A stretch of DNA of 5,800 nucleotides from Pseudomonadota bacterium (GTDB taxonomy: Bacteria; Pseudomonadota; Alphaproteobacteria; Sphingomonadales; Sphingomonadaceae), in contig CANJKQ010000082.1 of the NCBI GenBank assembly GCA_947474905.1, positions 1 to 5,800 on the forward strand. The letters are read 5' to 3'. The translations under genes and the position numbers were made by a program. The notes beneath the pieces are model-generated. The model did not search any database. It was not told where the DNA came from and saw only the letters and a list, made by a program, of their open reading frames with translations. Below, piece by piece: positions 1 through 5,800 of the stretch (positions within the stretch are counted from its first letter, which is position 1; every line of letters starts with the position of its first letter).

Positions 1-152
1 AAGGGCTTGAAATGCCGCGCAGGCCGCAGCGCCGCACGCTGCCAAATATAGGCCGGAAAGGCTTGGGGATCCGCCGCGTCGTCGGCGGGCGGCGCCAACC
101 GCTCCAGCGCGGCGGCGATACGGTTCAGCGCGGCAGCGACGGCATCACTCAT
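1..152 (-). CDS. N-terminus of a DUF815-like AAA ATPase (partial, runs off left edge)
   Basis: Reading left from the ATG at 152-150, the frame stays open to the window edge and gives 50 complete codons. It begins MSDAVAAALNRIAAALERLA, followed by a proline/aspartate-rich linker and FPAYIWQRAALRPARHF. An amphipathic helix ending in ALERLAPP, then an AYxW motif, is the arrangement I recognise from the N-termini of alphaproteobacterial DUF815 ATP-binding proteins. The P-loop would lie beyond the window, so the family call rests on this short stretch. GAAGG (157-161) lies 4 bases before the ATG and supports this start. It follows the TPR gene after an 81-base gap on the same strand, so co-transcription is possible. 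The cellular role of DUF815 proteins is poorly defined and a link to PrsK/PrsR is not implied. Confidence 0.7.
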   Translation of the reverse strand, partial: MSDAVAAALNRIAAALERLAPPADDAADPQAFPAYIWQRAALRPARHFKP

Positions 153-156
153 CGCG

Positions 157-161
157 CCTTC
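157..161 (-). promoter_or_regulatory. Ribosome binding site of the DUF815-like gene
   Basis: On the minus strand GAAGG precedes the ATG at 152 by 4 bases. Another ATG lies 12 bases upstream (163-161) but in a different frame, and it reaches TGA after four codons, so the ATG at 152 is preferred. Confidence 0.5.
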
Positions 162-233
162 ATGGCGGCGTGGGCGCAGGGGGGCAAGCGCCCGTGCAAA
201 TCCCTCGCCGCCAGGGAGACGATCGGAGAGCGA

Positions 234-2477
234 CTAACCGGCCTGGCGCGCGCCCAGCGTCTTCAGCACTGCCTGCGCCGCCTCGCGATCGCCAAAGCCG
301 GGATCGGCGAGCGCGGCGCGAATGTCGCCGCTGGCGGTTTCGGCATCGCCCATATCGGCCGCAATCTGGGCCCGGTGCCAGCGCCAGTCGACATGGGCAG
401 GCGCAATCGCGACGGCTTTGTCGAGCAATTGTCGCGCGGCGTCATTGTCGCCCGCCTGATACATCACCCAGCCATAGGCATCGACCACCGCCGGGTTGAG
501 CGGGGCAAGATCATAAGCATGGGCGGCGTAAAGCCGTGCCGCGTCGTCCTGCCCATCGCCGCTATAGGCCAGCGCCAGTTCCGCAAGCAGCGCGGCGTCG
601 CGATTGCCCAGCCGATCACGCAGTCCCTCCAGCGTGGCGATTGCCGCCTGCCAGTCGCCCGCCGCAATCTGCCCATGCGCGGTCAGCCGCAGCGCGGTGG
701 CATTGGCGGGATGCTGGGCGAGGAACAGCGCCAGCGCCGCTGCGGCCCTGGGATGTTGGCCGCTGCGATCATAGGCTTCCATCAGGCGAAGCAGCGCGGG
801 TTCGTCAAAGCGGAGATTGGCGGCGCGGGCATAGGCCTGCGCCGCATCGGGCGCGCGCCCCATGCCCATCAACACGTCCCCTACCAGCGTGTGGGCTTGC
901 GGCACCCCGGGATAGGTCCGCGCCAGCCGCTGCGCCGCGCTGACCGCAGCGGCAAATTGGCGTGCCTCGACCAGCCCGCGAATATAGCCCACCGCCGCGA
1001 CCGGGTCGCCAGGCGCCGCCTCTGCGGCTGCCCGCAAATCGGCAAGGTCATCGTCAGTGCCAAAGGGCAGCGCGGGCGCCCGGGCCGGGAGCGCGGCACG
1101 ATCAAGGAAACGCACTGCCCAATCAAGCTCGCCGATTGCTTCAAAGGATCGACCCACCAGCGTCAATGTCTCGCTATCGGCATCACCGCGCAGCGCAACG
1201 GGACGCAGAACGTCGAGCGCCCCGCGCCAATCGCCCGATCGCATCAACGCGCTTGCCAGCAGGCGGCGCGCCGGAATGTTCATCGGCTGCTGGCCGATAA
1301 CGTGGCGAAGGCGCGCTACCGCCGGCTGATCGGCACCGCCGGCAAGATCAAGCGCCGCCATCAGCATCAGGGGTCCGGGCAAGGCGGCAAAGCTGCCCGA
1401 CATCCGCCGGGCAATCGATTGGGCAAGATCGATCCGCCCCGCGCGCGCCGCCATCACCGCCTGCAGATAGAGTGCCTGCGCGCTATTGGGTCGCGAGACG
1501 AGCGCGCGGCGGGTTGCCGCCAGCATGTCGACCGTGCGCCCCGCCTCGCCCAGCGTGGCGGCATAGCCGATCAGCGCATCATGGTCGGCAGAGTCAATCT
1601 TCAGCGCGCCCTCAAACCAGGGCAGCGCCGCGACCAGGCCATATTGGCTGCGGATCAGCTCCCCCCTAAGCACCAGCGCGCGCACCAGTCGTGGGTCGAG
1701 CGCCAGGGCGCGATCGGCGGCGGCGGCGGCACCGGCAAGATCGCCCGTCATCTGGCGAACGCGCCCCAGATCCGCCCAGGCTTCAGCGTCCTTGCCAGCG
1801 GTGGAGGCCAGCAGATCGCCCAGCATTTCTTGTGCGCGCGGCATCTCGCCGCGTTGCGCCAAGGCCAGCGCCGCGATGCGCGTGGCATAGCCCGCATAGC
1901 GCGGATCGGCACGGCGCGCCTCGGCGAGCGCATGGGCGGCGTCACCCTGCAGCAGATAGGCATGGGCAAGCAGATGATGGGCACGGGTGGGCGCAAATCC
2001 TGCGTCGATCGCGCGCGTCACCTCGCCTTGCGCCGGCGCGCCGTCCCCCATCGCCAGCATGGCGCGGGCGAGAATGATATGGGCCAGCCCCGATTTCGGA
2101 TCGCGCTGCACCGCCAGATGCGCATGCAGCCGCGCGGCGCTGTTATTGACTTGCGCGAGATAGGTCAGGCTCTGCCGCAATTCCTCGCGCGCCGCGACCG
2201 GATCGGCGGCGACAGGCATTGATCGCCACGCCGCGATTCCGCCCGCCACGACGCCCACCCCCAGCGCGGCGACGATGATCAGCGTCAGCCAGCGCCCCAA
2301 ACGCCCGCCGTTCGACCGGCGCTTCCAGCTCCGACGTTTCCCGCCGTTCGTCCCGAGCGAAGTCGAGGGACGGGTAGAAACGGCATCCGCCTCTCCCCGT
2401 GTCTCGACGTCGCTCGACACGAACGGAGAAGAAGCGCGATCCGCTTCCCGCGTCGGCCAGTCAGCCCTGGAGTCCAT
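234..2477 (-). CDS. Membrane-anchored tetratricopeptide-repeat protein, PrsT-like
   Basis: Predicted 747-residue protein, probably an inner-membrane-anchored scaffold with a periplasmic repeat domain. Residues 1-62 form a basic, low-complexity tail with no signal-peptidase or lipoprotein site that I can see. Residues 63-84 (LTLIIVAALGVGVVAGGIAA) form one membrane helix, with positive residues (KRR, WKRR, R) on its N-terminal side, predicting N-in/C-out. The rest is alanine-rich helical pairs of about 34 residues typical of TPRs, for example around 130-160, 164-190, 233-262, 545-590, 628-660 and 665-695. The C-terminal unit DAYGWVMYQAGDNDAARQLL resembles the end of PrsT proteins. PrsT of PEP-CTERM systems is usually around 900 residues, so this is shorter and may be another TPR family. 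The ATG at 2477 lies 17 bases inside the end of prsR, preceded by GAAGG with a 3-base spacer. A REP-like inverted repeat encodes residues 18-45, so a TTG at 2300 (residue 60) is an alternative start. Its role in exopolysaccharide or PEP-CTERM export is inferred from context only. Confidence 0.88.
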   Translation of the reverse strand: MDSRADWPTREADRASSPFVSSDVETRGEADAVSTRPSTSLGTNGGKRRSWKRRSNGGRLGRWLTLIIVAALGVGVVAGGIAAWRSMPVAADPVAAREELRQSLTYLAQVNNSAARLHAHLAVQRDPKSGLAHIILARAMLAMGDGAPAQGEVTRAIDAGFAPTRAHHLLAHAYLLQGDAAHALAEARRADPRYAGYATRIAALALAQRGEMPRAQEMLGDLLASTAGKDAEAWADLGRVRQMTGDLAGAAAAADRALALDPRLVRALVLRGELIRSQYGLVAALPWFEGALKIDSADHDALIGYAATLGEAGRTVDMLAATRRALVSRPNSAQALYLQAVMAARAGRIDLAQSIARRMSGSFAALPGPLMLMAALDLAGGADQPAVARLRHVIGQQPMNIPARRLLASALMRSGDWRGALDVLRPVALRGDADSETLTLVGRSFEAIGELDWAVRFLDRAALPARAPALPFGTDDDLADLRAAAEAAPGDPVAAVGYIRGLVEARQFAAAVSAAQRLARTYPGVPQAHTLVGDVLMGMGRAPDAAQAYARAANLRFDEPALLRLMEAYDRSGQHPRAAAALALFLAQHPANATALRLTAHGQIAAGDWQAAIATLEGLRDRLGNRDAALLAELALAYSGDGQDDAARLYAAHAYDLAPLNPAVVDAYGWVMYQAGDNDAARQLLDKAVAIAPAHVDWRWHRAQIAADMGDAETASGDIRAALADPGFGDREAAQAVLKTLGARQAG
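2344..2426. repeat. Paired inverted REP-like element (REPIN type) inside the TPR gene
   Basis: Two 31-base arms, 2344-2374 and 2396-2426, are inverted copies of each other with 5 mismatches by my alignment, separated by 21 bases. Each arm also holds its own small inverted repeat: CGTCCC (2349-2354) with GGGACG (2367-2372), and CGTGTC (2398-2403) with GACACG (2416-2421). Four of the five differences between arms (CC/GG in one, GT/AC in the other) are paired changes that keep each small stem intact, as expected for structure-conserved REP units. The plus-strand translation, containing PFVPSEVEGR and VSTSLDTNG, is a peptide I recall as a recurrent artefact of such repeats in sphingomonad genomes. 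The element lies wholly within the reading frame of the TPR protein (residues 18-45) and carries no stop in that frame. No transposase is nearby. Confidence 0.85.
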
Positions 2478-3813
2478 AGGCCTTCATCAAATCATAGAGC
2501 GTGGGTCGGCTGATCCCGAGCAGCTTGGCGGTGGTGCTGATATTGCCGTCCGCCTGGGCAAGCGCGTGGCGGATCAACCGCTTGTCGGTCGCCTCGCGCG
2601 CCGCTTTCAGGTTCAGCGGCAGCGGCTCGGCATCGCCCGCCAGATCGAGATCGGCGGCGGTGACGAGCTTGCCATCGGCCATGATCACCGCGCGCTTCAC
2701 CCGGTTTTCCAGTTCGCGGACGTTACCGGGCCAGCCCCAGGCGTTGATCGCGGCAATCGCGTCGGGCGCGAGGCCGTTGACGCCGAGCCGCATCTGGCTG
2801 GCATGGCGTTTGACGAAATGACGCGCGAGCAGCGCCGCATCGCCCGGCCGTTCCGCCAGCGATGGAATGCGCACGACGATTTCGGCAAGCCGGTAGTAAA
2901 GATCTTCGCGAAAGCGGCCATCGGCCACCATGGCATCGACGTCCTGGTGCGTTGCGCAGACGATGCGCGTGTCGACCGCGATCGGCTTGCGCCCGCCAAT
3001 CCGCTCGATCGTGCGTTCCTGCAAGAAGCGCAACAGCTTGACCTGCAAGGGCAGCGGGATGTCGCCGACTTCATCAAGGAAAAGCGTGCCGCGATGCGCC
3101 AGCTCAATCTTGCCCTCGGTCGTCTTGACCGCGCCGGTAAACGCGCCCTTTTCGTGCCCGAACAGCTCGCTTTCGAGCAACGTTTCCGGAATCGCCGCGC
3201 AGTTGATCGCAACGAACGCGCCGTGGCGCCGCGGGCTGGCGTCATGCAGGCCACGCGCCAACAACTCCTTGCCAGTGCCGCTCGCCCCCAGCAGCATCAC
3301 CGACACATCCGCCGGGGCCACGCGTTCGATGGTGCGGGTTACCTTCAGCATTTCCTGGCTGGCAGTGATGATGCCACCCAGCGCGGTAACCCCGGCGCTC
3401 GCCTCGGCCAGCCGCCGATTCTCGGCTTCCAGCGCCTGGACGTGAAAGGCGCGGCTGACGATCAGGCCCAGCGCATCGATATCGATCGGCTTCTGGTAGA
3501 AATCCCAGGCGCCATGGTCGATTGCCTTCAAGGCGCTTGCCTGCGCGCCGTGCCCGGAAGCCACGATCACCTTGGTGTCGGGCTTGAGCGACAGGATCGC
3601 GTCAAGCGTCTCAAACCCCTCGGTCACGCCATCGGGATCAGGCGGCAGGCCCAGATCGAGCGTCACCACCTCAGGCTCCTCGGCGCGCAGCAAGTCGATC
3701 GCCTGCGCGCGATCGCCGGCAACCAGAACCTGATAGCCATCATAGGCCCAGCGCAATTGCCGCTGCAGGCCCAGATCGTCCTCGACGATCAGCAATTTGC
3801 GATGTTCCGTCAT
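2461..3813 (-). CDS. prsR: PrsR, PEP-CTERM-box sigma-54-dependent response regulator
   Basis: Cytoplasmic NtrC-type activator of 450 residues, full length for its family. The receiver domain (about 5-120) has acidic pocket E11-D12-D13, phosphorylation site D53, switch S86 and K108. The stretch LDLGLPPDPDGVTEGF around D53 is a hallmark of PrsR proteins. The AAA+ domain (about 145-380) has Walker A GASGTGKE (176-183), the sigma-54 contact loop GAFTGA (223-228), Walker B FLDE (245-248), the arginine-finger region FREDLYYRL (301-309) and sensor II WPGNVREL (361-368). A Fis-type helix-turn-helix (about 425-448) includes SRPTLYDLM. The intact GAFTGA loop predicts real sigma-54 dependence. I chose the ATG at 3813, not upstream codons in the same frame, because the receiver domain begins there, it forms an ATGA overlap with the prsK stop, and GGGGAAGG lies 4 bases upstream. 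Known relatives activate exopolysaccharide and PEP-CTERM protein genes; here that role is inferred. Confidence 0.96.
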   Translation of the reverse strand: MTEHRKLLIVEDDLGLQRQLRWAYDGYQVLVAGDRAQAIDLLRAEEPEVVTLDLGLPPDPDGVTEGFETLDAILSLKPDTKVIVASGHGAQASALKAIDHGAWDFYQKPIDIDALGLIVSRAFHVQALEAENRRLAEASAGVTALGGIITASQEMLKVTRTIERVAPADVSVMLLGASGTGKELLARGLHDASPRRHGAFVAINCAAIPETLLESELFGHEKGAFTGAVKTTEGKIELAHRGTLFLDEVGDIPLPLQVKLLRFLQERTIERIGGRKPIAVDTRIVCATHQDVDAMVADGRFREDLYYRLAEIVVRIPSLAERPGDAALLARHFVKRHASQMRLGVNGLAPDAIAAINAWGWPGNVRELENRVKRAVIMADGKLVTAADLDLAGDAEPLPLNLKAAREATDKRLIRHALAQADGNISTTAKLLGISRPTLYDLMKAYGLQG

Positions 3814-5800
3814 GCGGCCTTCCCCAGATGATGCGGCGTGGCGCGCGGCAAGGTGACGCGAAACCGCGTGCCCTCGCCCTCGCGGCTGGCGACGCAAACG
3901 CTGCCCCCCATCGCCTCGGCCAATTGCCGCGCCTCAAAGGCGCCCAGCCCAAAGCCATTGGGCTTGGAGGAGACAAAGGGCTTGAACAGCTGGTCGCGAA
4001 CGAAAGCGGGCGACATGCCGCTGCCGCGATCAATCACGTCGATGGAAACCTCCTGCGGTGTCGACGACAGCGCGATCATGACCGGTTCGGTCGGCGGGCT
4101 GGCCTCAATCGCGTTCTGGATCAGATGATCGAGCAACTGCGCCAATCGCGCCTCATCGGCGAGCACCAACGTATCGGCGTCGCCGCGCGTGACGATGGGA
4201 TGCTGGGCGCGGCGACGGCGCGCCGCATCGTCGATCACCTGTTTGGCAGCAACCGCGCCAACCGCCTCGCCGCGCGTCCCGTGATGCTGCGACAGCCGCG
4301 CGAGCAGCCCGTTCATGCGCGCCGCCGAATCCTGCAAGGTCGCGATCATATCGGCGCGGAAATCAGGATTGTCGGCGTGGCGCTCCGCGTTGCGGGCGAC
4401 CAGGGTCAGCTGGCTGACCAGATTTTTCAGGTCGTGCAGGATGAAGGCGAAGCGGCGGTTAAACTCTTCGAAGCGCTGGGCCTCGCCCAGCGCCTGTTGC
4501 GCGCGCGCCTCGGCAAGATAGCTCGCGACTTGCCGACCGGCGAGGCGAAGCAAGTCGAAATCTTCCCAATCGGGGCGTCGATCCACCGGTGGCCGCGCCA
4601 GCACCACCGCGCCTGCCAGCTGATCGCGATGGATCAGCGGCACCAGCACCCAGGCATCGGCGCGGTCGGTCAGCGATTGGGGAATGGCCGCCAGCTCGGC
4701 GGCATCAGCCGTGCCGTCGCGCACCGCGTCGAGTTCGACGATCCGGCCGGTTTCCGCCAGATAGGCGGCGAGCGCGGCAGTCGCTGTCGGGGTAAGCGGA
4801 TCGGGTTCGGGCCAATTCCATGCAGCCCCCTGCCCAAGGCCCGACCCGTCTGGCACCAGCAACAGCCCGGCGGCAGAACAGGTAAGATCGGCAACCGCGC
4901 TCACAATGCGCTGTTCGAGCGGCGCGGCGCGGTCGCCCGGCTGGCCCAGCGTATCGGAAAAGCGCAGCCATTCGGCGCGATAATCATAGCGGTGGGTGAA
5001 CAGATGCTTGGCAAGCTTCACCTTCAGCCATGCCTTCAACCAGGGTGTCGACGCGAAGGTGACAAGCGCGGTGGTGCTGCCCAGAATGAAGGCCGTCTGC
5101 CACAAGGGCGCGGCGTTCCCCCCGATCGCGGCAATCGCCCGGATCGCGAGCGCCATGCTGCCCAGATAGAAAACCCCGCCCGCGACGACCAGCGACTGGT
5201 AGGTGACGGTGCGCGACACGCGCAGCGTCCAATCGCCGTCGCGCACCACGGCAAGCGCAAAGACCGGGGCAAGCAACAGCGTGGCAAAGCCGCGCATCAG
5301 CACCGGCCAATCCGTGGCGCCGCCCAGATAGGTCCACCCCGCCACGCCCAGATCGCTCGCCCAAAGCGCGGCAAGCGCAATGATCGCCAGCCTGACGCCG
5401 CCGCCCGCGCGCCCCGCCAGGGCATCGTAAAGTTGGTGGACCAGCACCAGCGCTGTCATCGCCGCCATCATCGCCAACACGGCCTTGACCGAGCCTAGCG
5501 CCACCATGTCGGCCTGGGTGGCGGCGGCAGCGGCGGCCATGCCGAGCACCGTGCCGATGACGATCAGCACCGCGACAATCGCATAAAGCCACAGCACCGC
5601 CATCGCCGCGCCACGGCGCTGACCATCCCGCCGGACCAGGGCCAGCATGAAGCCCAGCCAGCCGAGCGCGCGCAATCCCTGGGTGATTTCGCCGGCAATG
5701 TCGCGGGCGCCCAGCCCCGCCAGCGCCAGCGCCCACAAGCCCGTAAGGGCAAGCGCGGCCACATAGGCCCGTCGCGGCAGCCCCGGTCGCGCGCGCGCGA
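3810..5800 (-). CDS. prsK: PrsK, XrtA/PEP-CTERM-associated membrane sensor histidine kinase (5' end outside window)
   Basis: Sensor kinase that autophosphorylates on histidine and passes the phosphate to PrsR, encoded next to it. The frame is open to the right window edge, reading through a GTG at 5762 with codons such as RPGLPRRAY before it, so that GTG is probably not the start. I estimate 30-40 residues, likely the first membrane helix, are missing. Numbering from the GTG codon: about eight hydrophobic segments fill residues 1-240; a GAF-like region spans roughly 275-415; a short linker helix follows; the H-box is HDLKNLVSQL with the phospho-accepting His443; the N-box is HLIQNAIEAS (Asn550); the G1 box is DRGSGM (578-583); the F/G2 region is FKPFVSSKPNGFGLGAF (593-609). 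All catalytic boxes are intact. The unusual HDLKN H-box, GAF domain and multi-helix N-terminus match the PrsK family. The stop TGA (3812-3810) overlaps the prsR ATG. The signal sensed is unknown. Confidence 0.93.
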   Translation of the reverse strand, partial: ARARPGLPRRAYVAALALTGLWALALAGLGARDIAGEITQGLRALGWLGFMLALVRRDGQRRGAAMAVLWLYAIVAVLIVIGTVLGMAAAAAATQADMVALGSVKAVLAMMAAMTALVLVHQLYDALAGRAGGGVRLAIIALAALWASDLGVAGWTYLGGATDWPVLMRGFATLLLAPVFALAVVRDGDWTLRVSRTVTYQSLVVAGGVFYLGSMALAIRAIAAIGGNAAPLWQTAFILGSTTALVTFASTPWLKAWLKVKLAKHLFTHRYDYRAEWLRFSDTLGQPGDRAAPLEQRIVSAVADLTCSAAGLLLVPDGSGLGQGAAWNWPEPDPLTPTATAALAAYLAETGRIVELDAVRDGTADAAELAAIPQSLTDRADAWVLVPLIHRDQLAGAVVLARPPVDRRPDWEDFDLLRLAGRQVASYLAEARAQQALGEAQRFEEFNRRFAFILHDLKNLVSQLTLVARNAERHADNPDFRADMIATLQDSAARMNGLLARLSQHHGTRGEAVGAVAAKQVIDDAARRRRAQHPIVTRGDADTLVLADEARLAQLLDHLIQNAIEASPPTEPVMIALSSTPQEVSIDVIDRGSGMSPAFVRDQLFKPFVSSKPNGFGLGAFEARQLAEAMGGSVCVASREGEGTRFRVTLPRATPHHLGKAA
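3818..3825 (-). promoter_or_regulatory. Strong ribosome binding site of prsR
   Basis: On the minus strand GGGGAAGG sits 4 bases before the ATG at 3813, inside the last codons of prsK. Together with the ATGA overlap it fixes the prsR start and suggests translational coupling between kinase and regulator. Confidence 0.7.

Noticed and set aside
182..217. Possible terminator hairpins between the TPR gene and the DUF815-like gene
   Set aside because: A 5-base stem (201-205 with 213-217) is followed on the minus strand by only three T residues, and a 4-base stem (182-185 with 190-193) lies close by. Both are too short and lack a T run, so I do not call a terminator.
12..2222. Plus-strand open frame of 736 codons antisense to the TPR gene
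   Set aside because: Its product is rich in Arg, Gly, Gln and His with no recognisable domain, and the opposite strand encodes a coherent TPR protein with a membrane helix. It is a GC-driven shadow.
2275..3831. Plus-strand open frame of 518 codons antisense to prsR
   Set aside because: It mirrors a complete response regulator with all motifs present. It reads through the REP-like element, giving the familiar PFVPSEVEGR artefact peptide, and shows no domain of its own.
3814..3897. Longer prsR with an upstream start at 3897
   Set aside because: The extra 28 residues are unlike a receiver domain and lie over the kinase C-terminus. The ATG at 3813 has a strong ribosome binding site and an ATGA overlap.
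3828..5498. Plus-strand open frame of 556 codons antisense to prsK
   Set aside because: The composition is low-complexity Arg/Gln/Gly and the minus strand holds intact kinase boxes over the same bases.
5787..5800. A 14-base perfect palindrome of alternating C and G at the right edge
   Set aside because: It lies in the prsK reading frame as alternating Ala/Arg codons in a GC-rich region and is cut by the window edge. Coding bias explains it.

Overview
The window is compact, high-GC chromosomal DNA that reads almost entirely on the minus strand. The likely source is an alphaproteobacterium of the Sphingomonadales. Three things point there: the base composition, a PrsK/PrsR regulatory pair of the kind linked to exosortase A (XrtA)/PEP-CTERM systems, and an inverted-repeat element of the type common in sphingomonad genomes (its plus-strand translation contains PFVPSEVEGR and VSTSLDTNG). 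The assignment comes from recognition by eye, not from a search.

Layout in the direction of transcription (right to left). (1) 5800-3810: membrane histidine kinase PrsK, with its N-terminus cut off by the right window edge. (2) 3813-2461: response regulator PrsR, a complete NtrC-type sigma-54 activator whose start overlaps the prsK stop by 4 bases (ATGA). (3) 2477-234: a membrane-anchored TPR protein whose start lies inside the 3' end of prsR. It has a predicted cytoplasmic tail, one transmembrane helix and about 660 residues of mostly helical repeats. (4) 152-1: the first 50 residues of a protein resembling DUF815-type AAA ATPases, running off the left edge after an 81-base gap.

The first three genes look like one translationally coupled operon. 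By family knowledge, PrsK senses an unknown signal at the membrane and phosphorylates PrsR, which then activates sigma-54 promoters of exopolysaccharide and PEP-CTERM genes. The TPR protein is a plausible periplasmic assembly or scaffold factor of the same system, comparable with but shorter than PrsT. The exosortase, exopolysaccharide genes and PEP-CTERM substrates are not in the window.

The most notable point is a paired, inverted REP-like element (2344-2426) inside the start region of the TPR gene. It is open in the gene's frame and would encode residues 18-45 of the cytoplasmic tail. Long plus-strand open frames are antisense shadows of the high-GC genes. I see no RNA gene, CRISPR array, insertion sequence or phage gene, and no gap without a gene longer than 81 bases.
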